46,142 bases of DNA, taken from positions 1 through 46,142 of the forward strand of contig NZ_VILB01000012.1 of the NCBI RefSeq assembly GCF_009712035.1. Reading direction: 5' to 3'. A model generated the notes under the pieces. That model searched no databases. It was not told where the DNA came from and saw only the letters and a list, made by a program, of their open reading frames with translations. Within the stretch, counting starts at the first letter, position 1. Each line of letters starts with the position of its first letter. Shown in pieces: positions 18,100-25,353 of this stretch. The translations under genes were made by a program, and so were the position numbers. The DNA is from Anabaena sp. UHCC 0187 (GTDB lineage: Bacteria; Cyanobacteriota; Cyanobacteriia; Cyanobacteriales; Nostocaceae).

Positions 18100-19215
18100 T
18101 TACAACCCAGTCACCTTACGGAGATAATCTCGTGCTAGAAGAGCATATTCTAAAGGCTCACGTAAAGGCTTAATTTTGGTATTGCTGGGATCTTGTTCTG
18201 CTTCTACCATTAACCAGCCTTGATACTTAACTTCGGCTAGTTTATTTAAAATGGTCTTAAAGTCAATGATGCCATTTTTATCCCCAGGAACTGTAAAAAC
18301 TCCAGAGCGAATTGCACTTAAAAAGCTGAGTTGCTTTTGTTTTGCTTCGTCCAAGATATTTTGACGAATATTTTTGAGGTGAACGTGCTTAATCCGGCTA
18401 CCATAGGTGCTAATCAGATCCAAAATTCCATCTTGGGTAACACCTGAATAGTAAAGATGTCCAGTATCAAGTAGTAGGTTCACATTGTGATCCTTTGTTC
18501 CTGTCATGAGACGATCAATATCTGCGGGGGTTTCTACTCCGGTGCCGACGTGGGGATGGTAAGACAAGATCATGCCATTGGCAAAGGCTTGATCTCCCAG
18601 AGAATTTAAGCCATCAATCAAGAGTTTCCATTGTTCATCAGTAAACTGGGGACGATTATTTAAAGGTTCAATGGGTTGTTGATGGACAGCCCCTCCGAGT
18701 TCGGCAACGACAATTGCTTTACTCTCAAAATTCTTCATGAACGCCATCTGATCCTCGAATATTTTTTGGCTATCTTCTTTCGCTCCGATGGTGAAGAAAG
18801 TCCCAACCCAGGGTTCAGAAATTGTTAAACCCCGAACTTCTAGGTCTTTTTTTAATGTAGCGATGTCTTTGGGAAATTTAGGAGCGCCTTGAAGACCTTT
18901 AAACCCTGCTAGGGAAATTTCACTGATAATCTGTTTGTAGGAGATGGGAGGATTGAGATCCATTGTGAGATCATCACTGTTGCTCCAACCTGTAGGGGTA
19001 ATACCTAAACGGACTTCTTCAGGGTTGAAAATAGGGGTTTTAGCACCACTTCTGACTTCAGCATTGGCAGGAAGTGTGGTAGTGATTCCCATGAGAATCA
19101 CAATCAATAGGGAAATCAATAAACGACTGATTTGTTGATTCAGGGATTTTATTCCGCTGGGAAAATTCGCAAGAATCTGTACTTGTTGTTTGATTTTTTC
19201 GGAGCTTGGTGTCAT
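18100..19215 (-). CDS. exported IolE-like TIM-barrel sugar isomerase/dehydratase
   Basis: A 371-residue xylose-isomerase-like TIM barrel closest in pattern to inosose dehydratase IolE: LGITPTGWSN near the barrel start, then SYHPHVGTGVETPADIDRLM. The NLLLDTGHLYYSG and IKHVHLKNI segments follow. Candidate metal ligands are Glu172 (VVAELGG), Asp250, His279 and Glu338 (LMVEAEQ). The ATG at 19215 is chosen over a TTG ten codons earlier because AAGGA lies 5 bases before it. Residues 30-52 form a hydrophobic segment ending LPANA, a clear signal peptide, which is unusual since IolE proteins are cytoplasmic. It would act on a keto-sugar or keto-cyclitol outside the cytoplasm; the substrate is unproven. 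Confidence 0.82.
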   Translation of the reverse strand: MTPSSEKIKQQVQILANFPSGIKSLNQQISRLLISLLIVILMGITTTLPANAEVRSGAKTPIFNPEEVRLGITPTGWSNSDDLTMDLNPPISYKQIISEISLAGFKGLQGAPKFPKDIATLKKDLEVRGLTISEPWVGTFFTIGAKEDSQKIFEDQMAFMKNFESKAIVVAELGGAVHQQPIEPLNNRPQFTDEQWKLLIDGLNSLGDQAFANGMILSYHPHVGTGVETPADIDRLMTGTKDHNVNLLLDTGHLYYSGVTQDGILDLISTYGSRIKHVHLKNIRQNILDEAKQKQLSFLSAIRSGVFTVPGDKNGIIDFKTILNKLAEVKYQGWLMVEAEQDPSNTKIKPLREPLEYALLARDYLRKVTGL

Positions 19216-19298
19216 GAGAATCCTTGAGTTTTTTACTTTCAACAATTTGATTTGTTTTATTTAGGAGCGAACCACTTTTGTCTCATGTTGCAGTGGTT

Positions 19299-19429
19299 TA
19301 TAGCAATCCTATTTGATTTGTAGACTTTGAATAGTGAACAAATAGGATCAGTAATTTACTCAGGTGAGCATACTCAAAATCTGAATTATTTACGCTCCAT
19401 TTGTTAGCTCATCAAATAGGATTGCTATA
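19299..19429. mobile_element. 131-bp MITE-like element with 19-bp perfect terminal inverted repeats
   Basis: The termini are TATAGCAATCCTATTTGAT at 19299-19317 and its exact complement at 19411-19429. Both ends carry TA, as expected for an element mobilised by an IS630/Tc1-type transposase into a TA target. The interior codes for nothing recognisable. It sits between the pentapeptide-repeat gene and the IolE-like gene and accounts for most of the largest gap in the ten-gene unit. Confidence 0.65.
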
Positions 19430-19481
19430 CCAGAGGGAGTTTTGTAACTATCTCTTTGCTGACGATATGTTAAATATGAGC

Positions 19482-20162
19482 CTATTGAATAGCCCCAAAC
19501 TGACCGACACTTCCGTTATATATTGTGTCATTAGGCATTCTGGCACGAAACAAATCAGCATCAATGAATTTAGTCTGTGTCAGAGTAGCTTTTGATAATC
19601 TGACATTTCTCAGGACAGCATCAGAAAAATCTGCACCATCTAACGTAGAGGTAGATAAAAATGCGTTGGTGAAATTTGCTTCTTTGGCGATCGCATTGGA
19701 CAAATCTGCACCAGAGGCGATCGCATATTCTAGATTAGCCTCTGTGAGATTAGCCCCCGACAAGTTTACCCCTGCCATCTCTGCATTAGCCAATTGGGCA
19801 TTTGTGAGATTGGCGTTAGTTAAATTGGCTCTGTTTAACCTGATTCCTAAAAGGCTGGAACCCGATAGATTCGCTCCTGTGAGAATAGCGTCATCTAGCT
19901 TAGCTTCATTCAGTAAACTGTTCGACAAATTAGCCCCTGTGAGATTTGCTCCAATGAGTGCGCTACCATACAAATCTTTACCGGATAAATCCATTCCCGA
20001 AAGATTACAGCTATTACACTCGTTTGTCTCCAGTAAATGAGTAAGAGCAACACGGGGACTACTAGCAACGAAGGCATTAGCAGGTAAACTAAACAGCGTT
20101 ACACTCAGAACAATTGTCAGGACAAAAGCAGAAAGTCCCCGAAACCAAAGTTTAATATTCAT
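19482..20162 (-). CDS. exported pentapeptide-repeat protein
   Basis: A 226-residue protein. A signal peptide covers residues 1-31 (hydrophobic core then LPANA), so the mature protein should be in the periplasm or thylakoid lumen. After a short segment with CNSCNLSG, about 30 pentapeptide repeats of the A(D/N)LXX type run to residue 210 and would form a right-handed quadrilateral beta-helix. Such proteins are abundant in cyanobacteria and mostly of unknown role. Gyrase mimicry, known for cytoplasmic members, is unlikely for an exported one. It lies 44 bases after the dehydrogenase small-subunit gene and the MITE-like element follows it. Confidence 0.88.
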   Translation of the reverse strand: MNIKLWFRGLSAFVLTIVLSVTLFSLPANAFVASSPRVALTHLLETNECNSCNLSGMDLSGKDLYGSALIGANLTGANLSNSLLNEAKLDDAILTGANLSGSSLLGIRLNRANLTNANLTNAQLANAEMAGVNLSGANLTEANLEYAIASGADLSNAIAKEANFTNAFLSTSTLDGADFSDAVLRNVRLSKATLTQTKFIDADLFRARMPNDTIYNGSVGQFGAIQ

Positions 20163-20206
20163 CTTGTATCTCCATTAAAATTGTTCACCAGATCATCAAA
20201 TTGTCA

Positions 20207-20695
20207 TTAACTCAAACTAACTGAAGGAGGCTCACTCCAAGTCCCATAACCAGGTGCTTTCGCGCCAGGAGGATTAACCCCAACAGCCCGCCAGACAAGT
20301 CCTTCGGGATAGGATTGAGGACTGGGAATAAAATGGCTATTTTCTTTACCTGCACCATACCAGGCCTCCCATGCGTCGGGAAGTTCATACCAATTAGCCG
20401 TGTACCATAGTTTAATGATGTTGCGAGCAACAGGTCCACGTTTTGAAGAGTCTAGAATTTGAGAGCGTAGTCCCTCGCTTAAAATTACGGGGTCATATTT
20501 CTTTTTTGCTCTCTTATCTAGATCATGAAAGATTGTTAGCAATTCCCCAAATATGTCTTCACCAACCATCTTCAGAACGGTGTCAAAGTAAAGTTCAGTT
20601 TGTCCAGTTCCTTCCAGATCAAACCGAGAAAATCCTGTAACCTCTGCCGAAAAATCCAGGAAATACCCCATGAATTCAGGTGTCTTAATACTCAC
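20207..20695 (-). CDS. sorbitol/fructose dehydrogenase-type small subunit (FAD-SLDH family)
   Basis: A 162-residue protein that I match by pattern to the small subunit of membrane-bound FAD sorbitol/fructose dehydrogenases. It has an N-terminal helical region (FLDFSAEVTGFSRFDLEGTG), then IIKLWYTANW (93-102), EGLVWRAVG (131-139) and GYGTWSEPP (149-157). In Gluconobacter-type enzymes this subunit binds the GMC flavoprotein and carries a twin-arginine signal. Here the signal is absent. The start is a GTG with GGAGG 10 bases upstream. The GMC gene is in the same unit, separated by the ferritin-like gene, so a two-subunit enzyme is likely. The family call rests on remembered motifs and needs an HMM check. 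Confidence 0.65.
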   Translation of the reverse strand: MSIKTPEFMGYFLDFSAEVTGFSRFDLEGTGQTELYFDTVLKMVGEDIFGELLTIFHDLDKRAKKKYDPVILSEGLRSQILDSSKRGPVARNIIKLWYTANWYELPDAWEAWYGAGKENSHFIPSPQSYPEGLVWRAVGVNPPGAKAPGYGTWSEPPSVSLS

Positions 20696-20762
20696 TAGTT
20701 ATTTACCTCCACAAAATTTCTAGGTTCTTATTTCTAGGTTTTTGAGTTTCAACTTTTGCTAT

Positions 20763-21875
20763 TTACTCAAACTTATAAATTGGACCTGCATTAACTCCAT
20801 TCAGTCCCGGAATAGGGTTACGAATCAGACTAGTAGCCAATTCCTTGAGTCGGAACATACTTCCCACCGCAGGAAGCAACTGCTCAGGATAACCATTAAA
20901 GGAATGCTCAATCTCTGCAAGGAATCTGCTGTAAGCTTGCTGGAACTCTAGTGCGTGAGCATATAATTCTGAATCTGCGTCACAATAACTTCTGAGTTTA
21001 CTCAGCGTCAGATTATCCATCACGGGATAAACAGCGTCCCAATCTACAGTAAAGGTTTCACCTGTAGGCTGATTAGGATCATCTGAGTTCGTTGGATCTT
21101 CCTTGTCTATCACATAGTAGCGACCCTTCAGAAGTTGCTGGAAACGATAGTAATGAGAAAGTTCTTTTTCAGAATCATAGATCGTTGTACTTCCAGACCC
21201 TTCACCTTGGGTTTGAATTATATACAATGCTTTGATAGCAGAGTTAAGATCCGTCACCTTGACGATATCTCCCGCACCATCATAGTAATATTCAGGGGTA
21301 ATTTGCTTTTTGGGATCACCAATAAAGAGATTCTTACCTTCATTCTTATACTTCCTATCAAGTGCCTTTAAGCCTCTAATCACCTCTGTATAGAATAATC
21401 CAATGGTGTCGTAGCTTAAGTTATCCTTTTTACCAGCAAGTTTTAAAAAACTGTGTCTTCTTGTTTGTTTAGTGCGAGACTCTACTAATGCTTTATTTTC
21501 ACCTACATGATGAGAACGTTCAATCTTGCAAAATGTCTCTACTGTTTCTTTGGAAAACTTGCCGACATTAACTTCAAAGTCTTCTGCTCCTGTGGGTAAG
21601 TGAGTCGGGTATGTGGGAACAAAGTCAGGATTGGTCAAAACTCCTTGAATATTTCCTCCCACCGCATTAAACACATTGGCTACTAGAGTCAGATGAAGCA
21701 TTTCCTCTACAGCGACGGTGCGAATAAAGTGGAAAGCTTCCAGATTTGAGCCTGGCTTCAGGGAATAAAGGGCAGTCAGATAAGGGGGAAGAGTCGCGTG
21801 TTCTATCATCAAGCCCTGGATGAGATAGTAATGCAGGTCTTCAACCGTTGTAATCAACTCTAAACTATCAATCAT
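20763..21875 (-). CDS. ferritin-like protein of the VioB/iminophenylpyruvate dimer synthase family
   Basis: A 370-residue protein with a ferritin-like domain. The first helices show MIEHATLPPYLTALYSL (Glu25) and RTVAVEEMLHLTLVANVFNAVGG-type sequence with Glu58 and His61, the expected di-iron or heme-interacting pattern. A later LAEIEHSFNG segment could supply a second set. The family includes domains of VioB, RebD and StaD, which couple oxidised amino acids made by a flavoenzyme. It also has many uncharacterised relatives next to oxidoreductases. The ATG at 21875 follows an in-frame TTG, with AGAGG just upstream. It lies between the GMC dehydrogenase gene and the small-subunit gene, so it probably works with them. 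Confidence 0.75.
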   Translation of the reverse strand: MIDSLELITTVEDLHYYLIQGLMIEHATLPPYLTALYSLKPGSNLEAFHFIRTVAVEEMLHLTLVANVFNAVGGNIQGVLTNPDFVPTYPTHLPTGAEDFEVNVGKFSKETVETFCKIERSHHVGENKALVESRTKQTRRHSFLKLAGKKDNLSYDTIGLFYTEVIRGLKALDRKYKNEGKNLFIGDPKKQITPEYYYDGAGDIVKVTDLNSAIKALYIIQTQGEGSGSTTIYDSEKELSHYYRFQQLLKGRYYVIDKEDPTNSDDPNQPTGETFTVDWDAVYPVMDNLTLSKLRSYCDADSELYAHALEFQQAYSRFLAEIEHSFNGYPEQLLPAVGSMFRLKELATSLIRNPIPGLNGVNAGPIYKFE

Positions 21876-21941
21876 CAAATACCTCTGCTGATAATATTTT
21901 CAAAAAGTTGTATAATTCAGTGCGCTTTGTTGTTTCCAATC

Positions 21942-23798
21942 CTAAAGATTTGCCGGCTTAGACGCAATATCTAAATCCCGAAGCATCTCTTCAGCAGCCA
22001 TGAAAGTTAGAGCGGCGATACTCAATGTAGTATTGGAACTACCAATGGAGGGCATACTTCCTGCACCAACCATATAGAGATTCTGATGATCCCAAGAACG
22101 CATATATTTATCCACAACTGAGTTGTATTTAGTCGTTCCCATGACGTGAGTTCCTGAAAAGTGATTTCCTCCTCGAAACCAGTAGCCTTCACCCTCATAC
22201 TCAAAATAGGCAGGGTCTGTGTCATCGTAGTGGGTATGATCTTCCGCACCTAAATGATTGAAAATGGTCTTGGAGAGATTTCGGGCGTAAGCAAAGGTTT
22301 TTTTGCAATAATCGGGTAGGTCAAAATGAATGACGGGACGATAATTACCCAATTGATCTGTATATCGAGGATCAATGGTGACTCGGTTGTTGGAATCGGC
22401 GGGTAATTCGCACATGAAGGCTAATAGTAACTGCCGTGATATCTTGCTAATCAGTTCTTGACGTAGTTCAGAACCATACAGATTCCCCTTTTCTACAGCA
22501 TCTCTTACCACGTCAGTAGCACCTGTTCCTGACCATCCCCAACCATCATTATGGATATCCATAGCAAATGTGCATTGGTTGTGACGAAACTTACCTTTAC
22601 GGAAAGTCCCAATTCCTGATGTCACTAAGGGGCCTCGCATTGTGCCAGTTACTTCCGGCATCAAAGCCCAAGCTAAGAGAAAAGGATGATCCATGAGGTT
22701 GCGTCCCATCAAATCATTGCTACTCTTCAAATCGGAAGCAAGCATCAGTTTGGCATTTTCGACTGCATGGGCAGCTAGGACAAATAAAGTACCTTGAGCT
22801 ATACCAACGGTATGATCAGGAGAGTTCTTATCTTGATAGTGCTTGTAGTGAATAGCGGTAACACGACCGTTATCGGGATTAACTTCTACCTTATAGGCTA
22901 CAGCCTGGGCAAGTAGGTCTACTCGATCAGGAAAAGCTATGGTATTTAAGGTTTTGCGGGCATCATACTTTGCTTGCACTGGACAGATAGGAACACAGTT
23001 CGCGTTACCTTGGCAGCGTTCCCCATACTCCACAGGCTTAACACTAGCAACTCCATCAGGAACGAAGCGAATATCAGCTTTATGCCCATACTCGTTATAA
23101 TCAGGATTAGGGATACTATTGCGACCCTGGGGAAATGTACTGAGTTCTAATTTAATAGTCTCGCCTTCAAGTTCGACGGTAGCTCCATTCAGTCCCTCGG
23201 TAACTTTTTTATCCAAGTAAGAAGGAGGAAGCTCAAGCATAGGGAAGACATAGCCATCTTTAAAGGGGACACCTAGACTTTTTTGTCCTTCTACGTCTCC
23301 AGAAACCCCCATTTCATACTCCGCTTGGCGGTAGTAAGGCATCAGTTCTTCATACTTAATCGGCCAGTCAAGACCTTTTCCATATTTAGTTTGTAACTCA
23401 AAATCTTCGGGTAACATTCGGATGGTTTTCCCTTCCCAGTGCATGGTAGTTCCACCCAATACCCTTGTATAAGAACCGCTAAGAGGTAATGGTCCTTTTT
23501 CTTCAAAATAATGATTAGCTCCATCAGTAGGGCTAAGGGCATTACGGTTTACGGGATAAGGGGAGTTGGCGTTTTTGTCTACTGCACCATAAAAGGTATC
23601 AACGTGACTTTGAAAGCCCTCAAGGGTTAAACCATGACCAGTTCCCGCTTCCAGAATTAGAACTCGCTTGCCCTGTTCACTGAGTTGTTTGGCAACAATG
23701 GCTCCAGCTACTCCCGCTCCGACTATGACTACATCGTATAAGGTTTGAGAAACAGTCTCACAATTGACGAATGTTACTTTAGTCCGACTTTGGCTCAT
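21942..23798 (-). CDS. GMC-family FAD dehydrogenase with a 3Fe-4S cysteine motif
   Basis: A 618-residue GMC oxidoreductase. The dinucleotide-binding motif is GAGVAG at 27-32, and ILEAG closes the Rossmann fold. The catalytic pair is His546 (NHFSGT) and Asn589 (SSNTTLSIAAL). Cys262, Cys268 and Cys272 form C-X5-C-X3-C (RCQGNANCVPIC), the spacing that binds a 3Fe-4S cluster in bacterial FAD-glucose and fructose dehydrogenases. It should therefore be a dehydrogenase passing electrons onward, not an oxidase. No signal peptide is present. AAGGAG lies 6 bases before the ATG. It is the first gene of the ten-gene unit. No cytochrome c subunit is nearby, so the electron acceptor is unknown. Confidence 0.9.
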   Translation of the reverse strand: MSQSRTKVTFVNCETVSQTLYDVVIVGAGVAGAIVAKQLSEQGKRVLILEAGTGHGLTLEGFQSHVDTFYGAVDKNANSPYPVNRNALSPTDGANHYFEEKGPLPLSGSYTRVLGGTTMHWEGKTIRMLPEDFELQTKYGKGLDWPIKYEELMPYYRQAEYEMGVSGDVEGQKSLGVPFKDGYVFPMLELPPSYLDKKVTEGLNGATVELEGETIKLELSTFPQGRNSIPNPDYNEYGHKADIRFVPDGVASVKPVEYGERCQGNANCVPICPVQAKYDARKTLNTIAFPDRVDLLAQAVAYKVEVNPDNGRVTAIHYKHYQDKNSPDHTVGIAQGTLFVLAAHAVENAKLMLASDLKSSNDLMGRNLMDHPFLLAWALMPEVTGTMRGPLVTSGIGTFRKGKFRHNQCTFAMDIHNDGWGWSGTGATDVVRDAVEKGNLYGSELRQELISKISRQLLLAFMCELPADSNNRVTIDPRYTDQLGNYRPVIHFDLPDYCKKTFAYARNLSKTIFNHLGAEDHTHYDDTDPAYFEYEGEGYWFRGGNHFSGTHVMGTTKYNSVVDKYMRSWDHQNLYMVGAGSMPSIGSSNTTLSIAALTFMAAEEMLRDLDIASKPANL

Positions 23799-23843
23799 AG
23801 ATTACTCCTTAGCACGTATTTAATTTATCCAATGGTGTCAGGG

Positions 23844-23917
23844 ACTTACGCGTAAGTAATTTATCAGTCACTGAATATATTAGTCAATACTTACTTAATA
23901 TTTACTTACAATAAGTA
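23844..23917 (-). promoter_or_regulatory. putative promoter and operator of the ten-gene oxidative unit
   Basis: Within the 342-base gap 23799-24140, the minus strand reads TTGACT (23882-23887), an 18-base spacer, then TAAATT (23858-23863). Directly against the -10 box is a perfect 14-base palindrome, ACTTACGCGTAAGT (23844-23857). Upstream of the -35 box is a related palindrome, TACTTACAATAAGTA (23903-23917), and another ACTTAC half-site lies at 23889-23894. The placement fits a repressor or activator with two sites. The rest of the gap toward 24141 shows only the ribosome binding site of the divergent gene. Confidence 0.5.
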
Positions 23918-24140
23918 TATACTGTTCTATTAAGCGGAGATAGGTGGAGTGAAATCAAAACTTGAAGGGGCAACAAAAATATTTAAAGTATTAAGTAGGT
24001 TAACAGAAAAAACTAAAGGTATGTGAAGAAAGTTGTTGAGGAATTGCGCTTTGTAACTATTTTGGACAACTCTCTGGCATATTCCTTTAGACTAGGTTTC
24101 CATAGGAATATCAAAATATTGAAAATGGAGACAAGGACAA

Positions 24141-24461
24141 ATGCCTACGGTAAATTTATGTTGCCATGAGTTTGTAGTTGCTATTTCCTCCGTCGCTTGT
24201 ATAGTTGGTCTATGGTTACTGAAGGATCACAATCAAGCTATAGATGATTTTCAAGAAACAGAACAAAGTCTCTTAACAATGAGCTTTGCTTACTGGTTAG
24301 TGTATTGCCTTGCTTTTGGGATAGAAAAATTATTTTTATTGGATTGCGAAGCTGTGATTGTAACTTTGAGAATTACGACAGCTTTGTCATATTTCTTAAC
24401 ATTTTCTTGTATTCTCAGTTTACCGTTACATAAATTTGCAGTTCATAAAATTGAAGAATAA
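24141..24461 (+). CDS. small membrane protein of unknown function
   Basis: A 106-residue protein I do not recognise. It has about three hydrophobic segments: residues 9-26 (VVAISSVACIVGLWLL), 45-65 (LLTMSFAYWLVYCLAFGIEK) and 75-97. It has five Cys residues and a short polar C-terminus. AAGGA lies 5 bases before the ATG, supporting translation. It is transcribed away from the ten-gene oxidative unit and shares its upstream region, so the operator there could act on both genes; that is inference. Confidence 0.6.
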   Translation: MPTVNLCCHEFVVAISSVACIVGLWLLKDHNQAIDDFQETEQSLLTMSFAYWLVYCLAFGIEKLFLLDCEAVIVTLRITTALSYFLTFSCILSLPLHKFAVHKIEE

Positions 24462-24520
24462 TCAAAAGTCAAGGTTAGAACTGAATTCAGATCCAACCTT
24501 GCTATTTGTAAATTCATAAT

Positions 24521-24838
24521 TTAGGCAATTCTCATAGCAATAGCGATAGCGAAGCGCTCCGTAGGAATCGCACCTTCGAGTTCATCCTGGAGTAAAGTTG
24601 TCAGGATAAAAACTTCTTGCACAGTCTTACCTTGACGGGCAATGATTTTATAACCACCGCGAATGGGTACAGACACACGCAACTGCATTTTTGGTGCATG
24701 ACCTCTAGCTCTACCAATAACCGCAGGTGTCACCGTCCCAATACCATCCTCTCGACACAAACGTTCTAAAATAGGAATTAGACCGGGAATATGGGTAGAG
24801 TGATTCCAAACAAGTCTACCATCGGTGGGTTTAGACAT
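24521..24838 (-). CDS. DUF2103 family protein
   Basis: A 105-residue protein matching the cyanobacterial DUF2103 family, sometimes labelled metal-binding. It starts with DGRLVWNHSTHIPGLIPIL and continues with GIGTVTPAVIGRARGHAP and VRVPIRGGYK-like sequence (here RVSVPIRGGYKIIARQGKTV). Its function is not established. It begins 5 bases after the clpS stop on the same strand, so the pair is co-transcribed and a link to protein turnover is possible. The last 15 residues (PTERFAIAIAMRIA) are coded by an interspersed DNA repeat rather than by family sequence. Confidence 0.72.
   Translation of the reverse strand: MSKPTDGRLVWNHSTHIPGLIPILERLCREDGIGTVTPAVIGRARGHAPKMQLRVSVPIRGGYKIIARQGKTVQEVFILTTLLQDELEGAIPTERFAIAIAMRIA
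24542..24571. repeat. interspersed cyanobacterial repeat inside the DUF2103 3' end
   Basis: The stretch contains AGCGATAGCGAAGCGCTCC followed by GTAGGAATCGC, an interspersed repeat that is frequent in filamentous cyanobacteria. Here it is translated as the end of the DUF2103 protein. Confidence 0.65.
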
Positions 24839-24843
24839 AATGA

Positions 24844-25137
24844 TTAGGCTGCTTCCAGAGGAGCCATTGTCAACCCAGCCCGACGGAGTTGTTGGTGGTA
24901 TAATTCCGCTTGTTCTTGGGGTCCTGTCCAGACAATTGCTTGTCCTTCATGGTGGACTTGATTAGTAAGATCCCAAGCGAGATCCCCCGACATTCCCGGA
25001 ATATACTTCATTAAACACTCAGCTACGTGCTGAAAAGTATTGAAATCATCATTCAATACAATCACCTTGTAATTAGGATAGGTTTTCCGAGTCACTTGAT
25101 TAACTCGGTCAGGTGTCACAGTTGGTGCTGAGGCCAT
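24844..25137 (-). CDS. clpS: ATP-dependent Clp protease adaptor ClpS
   Basis: A 97-residue ClpS adaptor, which delivers N-degron substrates to the ClpA/ClpC unfoldase in the cytosol. The core is YPNYKVIVLNDDFNTFQHV, with the Asn-Asp-Asp substrate-pocket residues, followed by CLMKYIPGMSGD, QVHHEGQAIVWTGPQEQAELY and the conserved end LRRAGLTMAPLE. The start is placed at the ATG at 25137 because cyanobacterial ClpS proteins begin with a similar MA-x-APTV sequence. The open frame extends 17 codons further upstream. It is followed closely by the DUF2103 gene. Confidence 0.92.
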   Translation of the reverse strand: MASAPTVTPDRVNQVTRKTYPNYKVIVLNDDFNTFQHVAECLMKYIPGMSGDLAWDLTNQVHHEGQAIVWTGPQEQAELYHQQLRRAGLTMAPLEAA

Positions 25138-25317
25138 ACTGTACACATCTGCAATTCTTGTTACCATAGAAAAATGAGCCAAAAACAACGTTGTACAAAC
25201 TCACATTACAAATAACTAGTTTAATCCATTGCCGACTAGGTTAGTAGTCAAGGACAAGCCGATAATGTGTAAAAATATTAATTGACATTGATTATGCAGA
25301 AAATCTAACAAATTCAG

Positions 25318-25346
25318 ATCCCCAACTTCTCTAAGAAGTCGGGGAT
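25318..25346. terminator. hairpin of the ATCCCCGACTTCT family after the FAD oxidoreductase gene
   Basis: A 13-base stem with one mismatch (ATCCCCAACTTCT and AGAAGTCGGGGAT) and a 3-base loop starts 7 bases past the stop of the FAD oxidoreductase gene. A near copy follows the metallochaperone gene at 33205. Such hairpins are widespread in Nostocales and can act as bidirectional terminators. No strong T tract is present on the minus strand. Confidence 0.55.
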
Positions 25347-25353
25347 ATTTTAC

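Noticed and set aside
19525-20040. A 171-codon open frame on the plus strand
   Set aside because: It is antisense to the pentapeptide-repeat gene and its regular composition mirrors that repeat. No ribosome binding site or known family is seen.
19482-20162. Pentapeptide protein as a gyrase-protecting immunity factor, given gyrA in the same window
   Set aside because: It has a signal peptide and gyrA is 14 kb away on the other strand, so the proximity is probably chance.
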